Shown piece by piece: positions 40,575 to 52,548 of a DNA stretch of 64,000 nt. The stretch's first letter is position 1; each line of letters starts with the position of its first letter. The position numbers and the translations under genes were made by a program. This stretch comes from Corythucha ciliata (lineage: Eukaryota > Arthropoda > Insecta > Hemiptera > Tingidae): contig CM075937.1 of NCBI GenBank assembly GCA_038030265.1, forward strand, positions 28,128,198 through 28,192,197. The letters run 5' to 3'. The notes under the pieces were generated by a model. It worked only from the letters and a program-made list of their open reading frames with translations. It searched no databases and was not told the origin of the DNA.

Positions 40575-42663
40575 CAGTGGCGGATTCACGGGGAGGGTTT
40601 TGGGGGTTTCAACCCCCCCTAAGAAGATGGTGCCTACTGTGGACTGACTATTGAATAGGGAGCTGCACAGATGATTCTTCGACCCGCAATTCGCAGCTAT
40701 AAGTGAAAACAGCAATCAATCACTCAGAAGCCTCAACTAATACTGAAAAAACGCCCATTCCAGGGTTTTTCGAGGTAACATCGGGACTGAAATTGAGTAA
40801 AAGCGCTAATTCACATACAGATAACATGAAAAAATCACTAATTCGTGGCTAAAATTTAGAGAAACTCCTAATTCACGGCTACAACTAAGAAAACTGCTAA
40901 TTACTTCCCACCTAAAATGAGAATTAAACGCTTATCCGCGGCCGAAAGTGGAGATAAGGTTCAATTCGCGGCAAAAAGCTCGTATTATAGCAAGTGAAAT
41001 AAAGAAAGTCGCTGATTCGTGGATCAATTTTTAGAAAATCCACTAATTCGCAGTTCACCGGTAAAATTAAGAAAACATTTGGCGGCTACAGTGAGAAATA
41101 GTGTTAAGTCGCGACAAAAATAGTAAAAAAGCTCTGCCAAAATGGAGGGAAACGCTACGCCACGGAAACACGCTCACTCACAGCTAAAACAACGGAGACA
41201 AACCGCTTCTTCCCCATTCAAATTAAGGAAAAAAGCTTATTCGCTGCTATAATTGTAGAAATGCGTTATTTCGCGGCATAAGTTGACAAGAAACTCTCGT
41301 TTACAGCTATAAATTGGAGAAAAACGATAATTCGCGGATTAGGAGGCCCACTAATTCGGGGCTGAGAGCTGTAACTCGCGGGTAAAATTAATAAATTATT
41401 CTCAACTGAAACTACGGAATATCTCGCGGGTAAAATTGAGAAATAGCGCTAATTTGCGGCAATAGAGATGAAAAATCGCTAATCCACATGACTGAGAAGT
41501 GAAGAAAAATGCTAGTTCTAGGCTAAAATGGAGAAAAGTCGGAAACACGCTGCTGAAATTGAGGGGGAAACGCTTATTCGTCGGATACATCTGATAAGAC
41601 ACACTAATTCATGGCTAAAACTGAGAAAGACCGCGCGCTAATTCCAGGCTAAAATTGAGGCAAATCGCTCATTCGCTTCTAAAATGGAAACGAACGCTAG
41701 TTTACGGAGCAATTTGACAAACTCCGCTAATTCGTAGCTAGAATAATAGAGGAAACGCATTAATTTGCTTGTATTATAAAGACCCTAAACTGACACATTC
41801 ACCAAAATTAAAACCCATAAATGTCCATCGGCCATCGCGTGGATATCCAATCAGGAAACATACTATTTTGTGGGAATTTGTCAGGCTCTGCTCTAAGGCC
41901 GGTCAGCCAGAGTTTCGCTGCCAGGTAAAAGGCCCCAAAACTTGCAATTTTGCTAAAATTAATATAATTAAGGCCCTAAACTTTCATTTTCGAGGGAATT
42001 AAGACAGAAAAGTCGCATTGCCGTGGATATTAGGCCATGGAACTTCGAATATTTTGGGTATTCATCATGCTCTGCGGGGATTTAGGACCAGAAATTGCAA
42101 ACACAATGCTTGGTGCTTGTAATCTTGCTATTCGTGAGGCCATGGACGCCGTCGGGGTCGGTCAGACCAAATGGCTTCAAACTTTTGCGATTCTGTTGAA
42201 TTAAGCAGTGGGAATTGCCTAATTTAAGCCAGGAAAGCCAGTTGCTATAAAAACCTAGGAAACTTCCAATTTCTCCTAAAAATGCTGTGACTTCGCGGCT
42301 ATTCGTCAGGGCGCTGTCGTGGCGTTGACACCACTGTCTAGGTTCCGCGTTCACTAGACTAAACAATCCTCGAAACTTTCAAACTCGCGAAATCGTCAAA
42401 CGGTGCAGTATCGTGAGTTTCTGACAGGAAGCTCTCAACTTCGCTGATATTTGCCTCAAAAATGTCACCATTTTGCAGTTGTTCGTCAGAGCGCAATCGT
42501 GGGAGGCCTATACCCCGCGGGCATCATGATCACTTTAAAAATAAGGTCCGGAACTTACTAATTCTCCCTATGCTAATGGCTAGAACATTGTTTCAAAAGA
42601 AGAAAGAGTTTATCAGATTCGTGGTGGAACCCCTCCCAAGATAAAATCCTAGATCCGCCACTG
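40575..42663. mobile_element. Non-autonomous hAT-like transposon filled with degenerate repeats
   Basis: Ends are inverted (CAGTGGCGGAT(T/C) ... GATCCGCCACTG). An 8-bp duplication, gggacacg / gtgacacg (7 of 8 match), abuts both ends at 40567-40574 and 42664-42671. An 8-bp duplication and CAGTGGCGGA-like ends are hAT hallmarks. No transposase ORF is present in its 2,089 bp. Most of 40780-41780 is an irregular array (next entry). Confidence 0.8.
40780..41780. repeat. Degenerate array: GCTAATTCGCGGCTAAAATTGAGAA-type unit
   Basis: About 25 diverged units of 30-45 bp share ctaattcgcgg followed by (c)taaaa(t)tgagaaa. Units vary in length and spacing. It is an old minisatellite carried inside the hAT-like element. 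A different, looser repetition (gccatggaac..., ttcgtcaggctctg...) occupies 41860-42500. Confidence 0.75.
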
Positions 42664-45332
42664 GTGACACGTTAGAAATATAAGGGGTATTCATGCGCTG
42701 AAGTTTAACATGTTATCGACCAAAGTCATATGGATTACAAGTTGCACCACTCCACCCCCTCCCGCCCTAAATCAGCGGTCTCAAATTAATTTCTCATTTT
42801 TGATCCCACAAGATAGCACTGCGTTCTTTACTTTATTCAAGTTCAGTTCACATGGTTCCTTTATTTTAGCCCTTTGTGAACTGCAGAGCAGAAATGATAT
42901 AGTTTGAAGATCAGGGTCGTACTGAGGCTACTTCTTCTGGGTGGGAGAGTCGGATTCCCCCCACACCACCACCAAAGAAGCTGTAAAATTGGGCGTTCTT
43001 CTTCCTGACGTTACTTGTTCTCATCGTGTTTTTGTCCCTTCGTTACAGTTTCAACGAACATTTCGTCAATACGATCATAACATTAAAACTAAGTGCTGTG
43101 AAAGACGCAGGATCAATGCTGCAAAGCACACCAGGTTGAAGTACAGAAGTAGCACTGCTTGTTGTAAGGATGATTAGGGTAACGAGTTAGTAGACCCATC
43201 AAACCGGAACACCCGTGGTTAACGATAAAGGGGGGGGGGCTACCTTTGCAACAAATTAAATGTTTATTTATTTCAGGAATCTTGAACGAATTTTAATAAC
43301 TAGTTACCTACTTATTATTGTCAGAACATGACATTTTTTGTATAGTAAGCTCAAGTTTCCTGGTTGTAATAAGGCCCCGTTAAAAACTGTCTGTCAACCC
43401 ATTGACGTGCGACTGTGGAAGTTTCAGCCTGTGGAAGTGTGGAGCCTGTGAAACCTATGAAAATGCTTTATTTTTCTAGGGAATAAATTGGTTTGGTTGC
43501 ATAGACTCCACAGGCGCTTGGCACATGCAGAACTTATGAACGTGGTCTAATACATATTTTTTTAAGTTACTGCAGCACATTTCTCTAAAATTGAAATTAA
43601 AAATAGTAATTATACAGGGTGGAAGGGGATAAGTGTGACAAAAAAATTTGGTGAAAATAGACATCATTTGCGACCAAAAACACTACCTATACCATGGTGC
43701 CCCACCTCCCAGGTGTTCGTTTGGAAGCGACAAGTCGCACTAGACTAAGAAAAGAGATATATGCATTTTAAAACGTTTGGAAAATCATATCTCAGAAACA
43801 ATTGAGTTTCGGGCTATGATGTATTTGGCATTTTCGATTGCAAATAAGGTCTACTTTCATCCACAAAGTCCGTGCTTGATTCGGAACATCCTGCATAAAA
43901 ATGGTCAAGGGCCGAGACGAGTTTACTGTCCAATCTCGTATTCCAAGGTGTTTAAACCGCATCTACTGTATACATAATGAAACAAAGTGATAATTACAAA
44001 TTTTTAACAAATTTGAGAGCAGAAGCCCCCAATGAAAAGTTGAAAACCTACGCCCTTTCATGAAAGCTTGTTCGTAATTGAATAAAGTAAGAATTGCAGA
44101 GGCATCTATCGGGATCGATTTTCCCAAAATGCTTCAGGACCGTGTCTTATCAAAAGCGACGCGACTTGTAATCCATATGACTTTGTTATCGACGTAAACC
44201 CTGTTATTTCGTATTTTTTGTGTTCCGTTTCTATGGCCTTACCCATCTGTTCGGAATTTAGCATATAACAAATACAAGGTTTAACATTTTTCATGAATAC
44301 CCCTTTAATCACAAAAATTAAAGCCAAATATCAACCTCAACTCTTGAACCTGGCTTTGGTCTCACTCTACTTATCGCTAACAAATACATCCACAAAATCA
44401 GAATTTCCGAAAATCCCATATTTGGGTGATTTTCCCAAATATCTCCCACTCCGTAATCATGGTTCTCCTCGGCCACTTCACCCAAACCCATCGGATCTGG
44501 AGCCCAATTCAGAAACGTCGGGAAGAATGACGCAAGTGAGGTTGCTATGACGGGATAATGTTATTTCTTATTCGGAGTCCTTGGATCCCGCTTGCCGCAT
44601 TTTTTCCCGATTGTTCGGAATAAGGCCATTGTACTCTACTATGGGAGCTTCAAAAGCGGGCTTAAAAGGTTCAAGACCGAGAACGCATTTTACTCAGCTG
44701 ACGAATTCTTGAGCTGTGACATTAGTTTGGTTAATAGTCGTGTTTGTTGTAAGGCACCGGGTTAATCTGTTGTGGCGGAACGACCAAAATAATTCTATGC
44801 ATGTATTTATTATTAATATTAATGCTAATGTTACATGTATCTAACTTTTGACGAATATGTTACCATTTGCGGTGTTCATAGAATAAACCTAAACCTAATA
44901 ACGAATTTTTGAGCCAAGTTTCAGAGGTGGACGAGATTTGCCCCCTAGAAATAATTTGTTCACTGTAATACAAAGATACAACGAAATCGAATTACAAATG
45001 TATTTGACGGGAACAAGTAAGAAGTTCTTGATCCTTCGACTTTGATCTCGGGAGCAACGTTATATTCGTAATTAATCCTCGGAGTTCGACTTTGACACTA
45101 ATACGGTATTTTATTGTACTATTGATCACATATTAGTGTACTCTTTTCTAATGTGCGAAGTAAATATTCGTAGCAAACCAAGCAAACCAAGTAGTATCCT
45201 CGATGTTAATTCCAGATCCATAAATTAAGCTCTGGGATGGCTCGTCCGACATACATTGAACCTAATTCATTTGTGATGAACAATAACAAAAGAAATTTTT
45301 CCGCCGGATCAAATAAACCTTACCCCATGTAG
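42664..45332. other. No gene recognised
   Basis: Unique AT-rich sequence with a G-run near 43230 and an AATAAACCTAAACC polyadenylation-like patch near 44882. ORFs of 60-94 codons have no domain. Nothing else is supported. Confidence 0.45.
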
Positions 45333-45485
45333 ATTGAACTTCTTGATGAGGCTGCTGCAGATTTAAGGAGCATTGCAACTTTAGAAGATCATGGAATAGA
45401 TCATATTTTCCAATACGCAAAGCGGTTGAAGGTGGCGACACAGTTCTCCACTAAATTGAGTGTCGAGATTTCCCCTTCTTCGTAG
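45333..45485 (+). pseudogene. Possible ZMYM1-like hAT fragment
   Basis: An open plus-strand stretch of 50 codons (IELLDEAAADLRSIA...HIFQYAKRL) has the amphipathic helix style found in ZMYM1-like hAT proteins between catalytic and dimerisation parts. Neither boundary is a clear splice site or start. Weak call. Confidence 0.25.
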
Positions 45486-45489
45486 TGCT

Positions 45490-47681
45490 GCAGTACTCAC
45501 GTAGGCTTGAAGAAAACCTCAATTATCCTTACTTCCATGACTTCGTGAGATGATCATATATGGAAGCGCCTGCAGATCTGTCGTAAGTTTGCCAACCATC
45601 CACACCCCATCCTCCGCAGTAAACAACGTAAAACACCAAATTGGTAACGTTTGTCACCATGGTTGGGCCTAGCTTCCTGTAGGCATTGCATTCATTACCT
45701 TTCATTCCGTTCAGTAATCAACCAAGCGGTATTAAAACAAAAAACGTCTAGATTAGAGGATGAAATTGAAGATTATCCTGCAAACCATGGCAATTTTGCC
45801 AGTCATTTCTTGATGCTACCGCAATGCCATGCTCGCTATTTCGTCCGTGTTCAGTCGCTGAACAACCAATTCTTCCGGAGCGCTTCATTTACGTCATCCA
45901 CAACTCCCAGATACATCCAAAAGCCATCAGATATGGTACATGAACGCCCTTTAAGAAGCGTTACCCAGGGAAAAAAAGAAAAAAGAGACCTTGTGTCTTC
46001 TTTCGCTGCCTCGACTATATTTGATTTCCAGAAACATGGGATTCTATTCCATTTCCCATCATATTATTAGGTCACACTCTTCGATTTTCCCACAATGACT
46101 ACACCGAACCTGATAACCTAAGATACTTTGTACTTACCCCGATACAGTGCAACACATTACATTAGGTCTTTTACCTCTTTTTCTAAACTTTCATAAACGT
46201 AGATAACAATGCATTTAATTATCCAAAAAACGCATGTATGTAATTAATTTCGTCGTTGTTCATTCTACCGGTTGATCCGTGTGATTCTTGAGGGATGACA
46301 TCGAAACATTAGAGATTTTGCAACCAGTCCCTTAAACGATGAAGTTAATTTTTGTGTACGCATTGCTAGGGTAGTAAACATTTCGTTGGCTTAAATGTGA
46401 ATAGCGTTAACGTTAGCGTTAGCAAAATCTCTCTAACTTCCAACGAAAACGTAAACAATGCGCTCACATCCTCGCCCCTCGAACACCGGCACAATCAGAT
46501 CCACACTCTAAATTAGACTTTATCACGTTATCAAAACTTGTAGCATCTCATTTGCGCTCCTGAGATTACAAGGTTTAAATTCAGTGGCTACATCCAACAC
46601 TTGACCAGTGGTACATACCGATATTAACGGAAAAATTCAAAATGTGATAAAAAGTGTGGAACGGTTGTAGTGGGGAGCGGTTGTAATCGTCAACTGACAA
46701 GGAACCAAAACATTACAAGTGTGCCTCACTTTTTATCAGACTGAGGCGCAGTTGCAGTAGGGAGCGGTTGATAGCCACCCAGAGAACGCTTCTTATAAGA
46801 AAAACATGTTGAAGTTGCATAAAAACTTCATATGTTCATTATTGTTTATAAATAAGAAAACGTTAGTTGATTGTTCTAAAAAATAAAAAACTAATACCTT
46901 TTTTTGTCTGCTAAAAGCTCTCACACTTTATCACAACAGGAATGCAAGCTACTTTATTTGGCAACGAGTCCTGCAAATGATCTTCATCTCTACTGCTCAG
47001 ATTTCCAATTTTATTTGTACTTTCCACAACCACACGAATTCCTATCGATCGATTCGGCCCAAAATTGGACACAACATCCCCAACCACCGTCCAACTAAAT
47101 GAAACAGCTCCCAAAGGTGGACGCTCGACCACAACGTATAACGATTATACTGGATACCCATTCATCCACCTCCTAAATTTTCCATTACGGCAATTGTAAT
47201 TGTCATTATAAATGAAATAATTACTCGATTAGCTACAACAATCTTTAATGCTATTTATTATTGTTAAATGTTATTTTTATTGGCCTGACGTGGTCCCCTG
47301 TAATCAAGAGATTGGCGTTTTGATATTTTGTTAGGTGGTTAGCCGTAGTGGCAATAATTGAACTTACATTTTGATCACTTTCATCGTTGTGTTTGGATCA
47401 ATTGTGACAGTCTGTGGGGGAATAAGCATTCAGTTATAATTAGTACCTAAATCGCACTCTCCTGAGCCTATAATGCCACAAGAAAAGTGAACGCGAGATA
47501 CTCACTTTTCCTTTTTTGGCGGCCGCTTTTTCCTTTTCATCGTTTCTAATCTGGAACAACAATATTTCTTTAATTTCAAATTGATTATTTTCGGAAAACC
47601 TAAAATTATGTTCAACATGAGATCAAATGATGTTTTACGGTGCCTTTGACAAGGACGCTCACACGCTGCTGACGAGTGGAC
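45490..47681. other. No gene recognised
   Basis: Short ORFs (45651-46070 plus, 46904-47132 both strands) lack domains. Words such as gttaacgttagcgttagc near 46412 and repeated ggagcggttg at about 46675 and 46760 are the only visible patterns. Confidence 0.4.
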
Positions 47682-49171
47682 GACAACGGGGCGAAAAAAG
47701 GTAATTCTCTTCGACTGTTATCTTTTCTCGGGTCGTTGTTACCTCTACACAAGTCCGAAAACAATCATCACACTCTCATCACTAAAAACAAATTCTCCTA
47801 ATAGTTGGTCTGCGAACAGCAATAGTGATGTACTATATTTCATGCTCGGCTATTTTGTGTTGTAATGTTGGCCACACAACTGACGTCACTTTTACCTATT
47901 TATTTACCTTTACTTTGGTAATTCAGTTGACGAATGATCCTCCGTATTTGAAAACTCCTTTACAGAACATCGGTGTGACAACATAACTCAATAAGACTCA
48001 ATCTCCTTTTGAATGCGTGTTTTGTTTCTGGAATTATTCATATTGTATGTGCCTCAATTGTATAACAACCTATCTAATGAAGGATTTAAGGTACTTCGTC
48101 GAGCAAAATATCCTTCTAGCTACCTCACGGAACTTACACGGATTTGTAAAACCAAATAATAGTAAGCTGAAACATGGTAGGCATCTCATACTCTTTTTTC
48201 ATCTCTTTGATAAGATTCCGTATGAAATTACCCTCTCTATCATCCGATACAATTCATGCTTCTGTCTTGCTTTCTAATCCAACAGGTACTCTAGTGATTC
48301 AAATTTAGACTCCTTCTCACCCGTAACGGTCAAAATGGCTTAATTTCGTCACTTTTGAGAGGCACTGTATTGCAACTTACAAACATTGAAGTGGGGCAAA
48401 GTCTAACTATTGGTCAGCCAGAGTCTAAATTTGAAGCTCTAGAGTACCTGTTGGATTAGAAAGCAAGACAGAAGCATGAATTGTATCGGATGATAGAGAG
48501 GATAATTTCATACGGAATCTTATCAAAGAGATGAAAAAAGAGTATGAGTTGCCTCGCATGTTTTAGCTTAATATTCTTTGGTTTTCAAACCCGTGTAAGT
48601 TGCTAGAAGAATATGCGCGACGAATTATCTTAAATCCTTCATTAGATATGTTGTTATACAATTTAGGCACTTACAATATGAATAATTCCAGAAACAAAAC
48701 ACGCATTCAAAAGGAGATTGAGGGCCGTATTCAGAAACCAACCTTAACCTTTACGTCTCCTTTAAGCGCTTCAAAACAGACGACACATTCTAATAAACCA
48801 TCATATTTTTCAACTCCTTTAGTAAAGGCTTCGTAAAGGTGGGTTTCTGAATACGGCCCTGAGTCTCTTTGAGTTATGATGTCACACCGATGTTCTGTAA
48901 AGGAATTTTCAAATACGGAAGATCAGTCGTGAACTGAATTACCAAAATAAAGGTAAATAAATACAAGTGACGTTAGTTGTGAGGTCAACACTACAACACA
49001 AAATAGTCGAGCATGAAATATAGCACATCACTATTGTTGTTCGCAGACTAACCATAAGGAGAATTTGTTTTTAAAGATAAGAGTGTGATGATTATTTTCG
49101 GACTTGTGTAGAGGTAACGACCCGAGAAAAGATAACAGTCGAAGAGAATTACATTTTTTCGCCCCGTTGTC
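47682..49171. repeat. Large palindrome: arms about 610-630 bp, spacer about 109 bp
   Basis: 47682-48312 and 48422-49171 are reverse complements with scattered mismatches and small indels (roughly 90-95% similar by eye). The right arm is longer because it carries the 138-bp MITE at 48722-48859. Inner edges are gagtctaaattt/aaatttagactc; outer edges are gacaacggggcg and its inverse. No ORF of note. It is a foldback element or an inverted duplication. Confidence 0.85.
48722..48859. mobile_element. 138-bp MITE, TIR GGGCCGTATTCAGAAACC, TSD TGA
   Basis: Ends GGGCCGTATTCAGAAACC / GGTTTCTGAATACGGCCC... with TGA at 48719-48721 and 48860-48862. The uninterrupted target (gattgagtct) is preserved in the opposite palindrome arm, giving a natural empty-site control. 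Confidence 0.85.
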
Positions 49172-49281
49172 GGCATCCCCTGCTGACCAATGGCCACGAT
49201 CGATCATCGAATTTTAAAAATATACTCCCACGTGGACCAGCGCGTCCACGCCCGTGAGTTCGCGTTGTGGCGGGGTCTTAA

Positions 49282-49674
49282 GGGGGGGGGGAGGTTAAGC
49301 GGGTTTCCTCGACCCCTTCCCAGTCACCTTCGCCTAAACTTGGCACACAAATTTTGCCTTCATTTGTGCACCAATATTCGACTTCTAAGTCTTATTTCAA
49401 TCTTGAGGAAGTTCTACAGTAACCCTAGATCTTGCTTTTTCAAATTTTATCCCTAAAATAACCAAAAAAACACTCAGGAATTCGAATGCGTTTTAAGGTA
49501 ATTTCAGGGATGAAATTGGAAAAAGAAAGATCTTACGTCACTGTAGAACTTCCTCAAGATTAAAATAAGACTTTGAAATCGAATATTGGTGCAGATATGG
49601 AGCCAAAATTTATGTGCCAAGTTTAGGCTAGGGTGACTGGGAAGGGGTCTAGGAAACCCGCCTATAAAGGGCCC
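49282..49674. mobile_element. Foldback MITE, TTAA target (copy 1)
   Basis: Long inverted arms of about 190 bp (GGGG...AGGTTAAGCGGGTTTCCTCGACCCC and inverse) sit between TTAA at 49278-49281 and 49675-49678. TTAA duplication suits piggyBac- or Kolobok-type mobilisation. The arms share tgcaccaat...gacttc and cctcgacccc words with the copy at 54544-54947. Confidence 0.75.
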
Positions 49675-49963
49675 TTAAGAGCTTGATATAACAATCGGGC
49701 GATGGATAGTCTGCTCTGTGCGAGTGCTCTTAATGTTATTTAATCGTTGATTGAATATGGAAATAGTAGTAGAAACAAATATTGCACCAACCTTTTCCGC
49801 CATTTGTATGAGGTTCTCAACGTTTTTTATGTCCCTCAGGGACTTGACCACCCAGTAAAGGACCTCTACTTTGGCCTCCAATTCTCTGAAAACCCCCAAG
49901 AAAGTATACAATAAATTAACAACGTGCGTACACAGAACCGATGGACGTTAACAATGTCACTTA

Positions 49964-50136
49964 GGTCGGTCGTCCACTAGAAGCGTTTTCGAGCGGCACG
50001 ACAAGGAGCGTACAAGCCTCAAATTGAATGTGACATCGTCCACTGCAGGCTTAGCAGAAGTGAATTCAATTTATATCATTTTGTATGTACGCTCGTTGTA
50101 GCGCCGCTCGAAAACGCTTCCAGTGGACGACCGGTC
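49964..50136. mobile_element. MITE of the 7813-8006 family, TSD TTA (copy 2)
   Basis: GGTCGGTCGTCCACTAGAAG ... CTTCCAGTGGACGACCGGTC between TTA at 49961-49963 and 50137-50139. Internal words (gtgacatcgtccactgcagg, ttgtatgtacgctcg) match copy 1 in opposite orientation. Confidence 0.85.
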
Positions 50137-51820
50137 TTATACTTACGACGAAACTCGGGGCCTTTTATTGAAGGAATGGTTTGGCGCCATAGTTCACTGT
50201 ACTCCTATTTCATTTCACAAAACATAAAATAAGTATGGTTAATTTACATCAAGCTCACTTAGAGTAAAAGGTAGAAAAATACTCACAAGAATTTCTTATA
50301 ATAAAATCGAGAACTTCTCAGCAATAAATATGTGGCACACAAGACACAACACAATAACACAAACTCGAGCAGGAAAATTGGTTTTGGAATAAGAAGGGTA
50401 GAAAATATCAGAATAATGCGCCAGTCTTCTTCCCCCCATTTTTTCTCTTTTGTGATTGGTTCTTTCAAGGTCACATCTTCATCTGTCGACAAAAAAAAAA
50501 CAGAAAAAAAAACCCTCTTCCTTACTTCTGAGTGCGGGGTGCCATGAGTCGGTTTAGGTTCCCTCATTTTTTAACGGTTTTTCCTAGTAAACAAACAATT
50601 CGCGCCAGTTGATTCCCGGTGTAGGAAGTTTGCTCTATTTAATTTTCCAGAACAGAAGAGTTCGCAGCAATCGTTTCCAGTTTCCAGTAGAACCTTCTCA
50701 AGAATTGAACCTTCAATCAAACAAGACAAAATGCATCCTTTCAAACAAGGATTTTGGGAGTGTCCATGTTCTTAATTCTTCCATTTTAGCAGGGCTAGAC
50801 ACAATGCTTTGATTTTCGTACATATGAGTCAGAGCGGGATTCTAAAAATAAAGGGTTGGGAACTGAAGTTTGATCACGGTTTCGACTGGGTAGGTAAGAA
50901 AGCGTTTCTTATGTGTGAAATTATATTAATAGATGATTTTTCATTCATATGCGCAACAGAGTAAGCAGCGTCTAAATGCTTTGAAAGATATAAGAAATCG
51001 AATCAAAATTCAGACGAACTTATGGTACGTAGTGAACATTATCCACGCAGCGCGACTGTGCGAGTCTACTCATTTAATGGTAAGTGTTTATGTATCTTGA
51101 ACAAATGTCCTCCCAGTTTAAGTCATCATTCATACCAAAGTTGCACGTATCACGTTACATGTCACCCCCAAACCTCCAATACGTTGTTCTTGGAAGACCA
51201 GACACCATAATCGAATGAGCGCGTTCACATTGGAGAAACACGCGACGTTTGCCATTAATAAGCATGTTGCACGCGCGACCAGACAGTTGGTCTAATTTAC
51301 ATGTCACGATTCTTTCAGTTTTGTATCCCAGTAAAAGTACTCCATATTCCGAAACAACAAATAAACCCCCCCCCCTCTATTCCCCCTATGGATGGTCAAT
51401 CAGAAAGTCTACTGAAAATTTTTTTAAATAGATTTATAGATCGACAAGGAGTCGTGTTTGAGTATCGAGACCGCTAACATCTTCTCTTAATTCTCAAAGT
51501 TATAACGGTGATTGAGCAGCTTTTAAAGGCTGAAAAAGTGATGAATTTCGGTTAGGAAGACGGTTCGTTCATGCATCAGTGTTAAAAGTAATTTGTGAGA
51601 GACTCATTAACGCAAAAATTGAACGAAATTACGGGTGCGGACGGTACAAATTAAAATACAACGGGGCAAAGTTCGTGAAACGGCTGTGTAGAATTGTGCC
51701 TGTAAAGATGAGGAGTTAATTCTCAGAAGGTGAGATAAGGCATTTAAAGTTTAAAGGGACTATCTCCCAACCTCGTGAGTCATCGTCTGGACTCTGGTAT
51801 CAAAACGAACAATAGGAAAA
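50137..51820. other. No gene recognised; 3' part may be LINE leader
   Basis: 50137-51450 has no recognisable gene. The stretch just before 51821, reading without ORFs into the LINE, is probably its 5' untranslated region, with an unknown start. Confidence 0.4.
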
Positions 51821-52548
51821 ATGGAGCCAGGATTGTCAGAGCTGTCGAAGTTGTTTGAAAACTTCAAAAAGGAAATGGAGGAGATGATCCGACACGAGTT
51901 CCAAAAACTAGATATAAAGGGTACTCTGGAAGAACAAAATAATAAAATCGAAGAATTGAAGATCTAAAATAATCAGCTGAGACGCATGGTGGACTCTGCG
52001 TGGAGGCGTAATAATGTGGTTTTTTATGGAGTGGAAGAGCAGAACGAAGAAAATCTTATTTTTACCGTGAAGGATTTGTGCTAAAAGGCTAAAACGTACA
52101 GAAGGTGCCAATTTGTTAGGACAGTTTAAATTTTGTGTGGAGACTGGGGCAGAAGGGAACCAATGCCCGGCCGATACTCGTGTCCACGGTTTCAAATATA
52201 ACGAAAGGGAAAATTCTACAAAACTCTGTGAAGTTCAAGGGGAGTAACGTTTTTGTGTCAGAGGACTTGAGGAAGAAACTCGGCAATAACTGCAAATTGA
52301 GGAAGAATGGGTTGATAGTTGATGGTCAATTCATTCCGTACGAGACCGTAATGCAGAGGTCTCCAAATAGTAAAGCAGCAGCACTACCGGCACCAGGAGG
52401 TGGCGAGGCAGGGAGTGAGCCCGTTGACCCGGTCCCATCCAAGAGGAAGAGGCTCACTGAAAACACCTCAGGAGCCGAAGGCGGCGGCATCCGACAGTTT
52501 TTTCGTCCCAGAACCGACACAACTCCGATCGCAAGTAAAAAACAGTAA
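51821..52548 (+). pseudogene. LINE ORF1 (coiled-coil, L1-tp22-like), broken
   Basis: Starts MEPGLSELSKLFENFKKEMEEM and continues as a heptad-rich coiled coil. Stops fall near 51966 and 52081, and a frame change leads into RLGQKGTNARPILVSTVSN, ILQNSVKFKGSNVFVSEDL and a Pro/Ser-rich tail. The order coiled coil then RRM-like/C-terminal domain is that of ORF1 proteins that bind LINE RNA. It overlaps the start of ORF2. Confidence 0.65.

Noticed and set aside
40569..40620. A second MITE starting at CACGCAGTGGCGG
   Set aside because: These bases are the target duplication and terminus of the hAT-like element at 40575-42663.
43170..44570. Several 60-85-codon ORFs (43476-43667, 44106-44327, 44293-44550)
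   Set aside because: No motif, no splice context, and lengths expected by chance.
48017..48836. ORFs within the palindrome
   Set aside because: They fall in inverted repeat arms, are not conserved between arms in frame, and one is inside the MITE.
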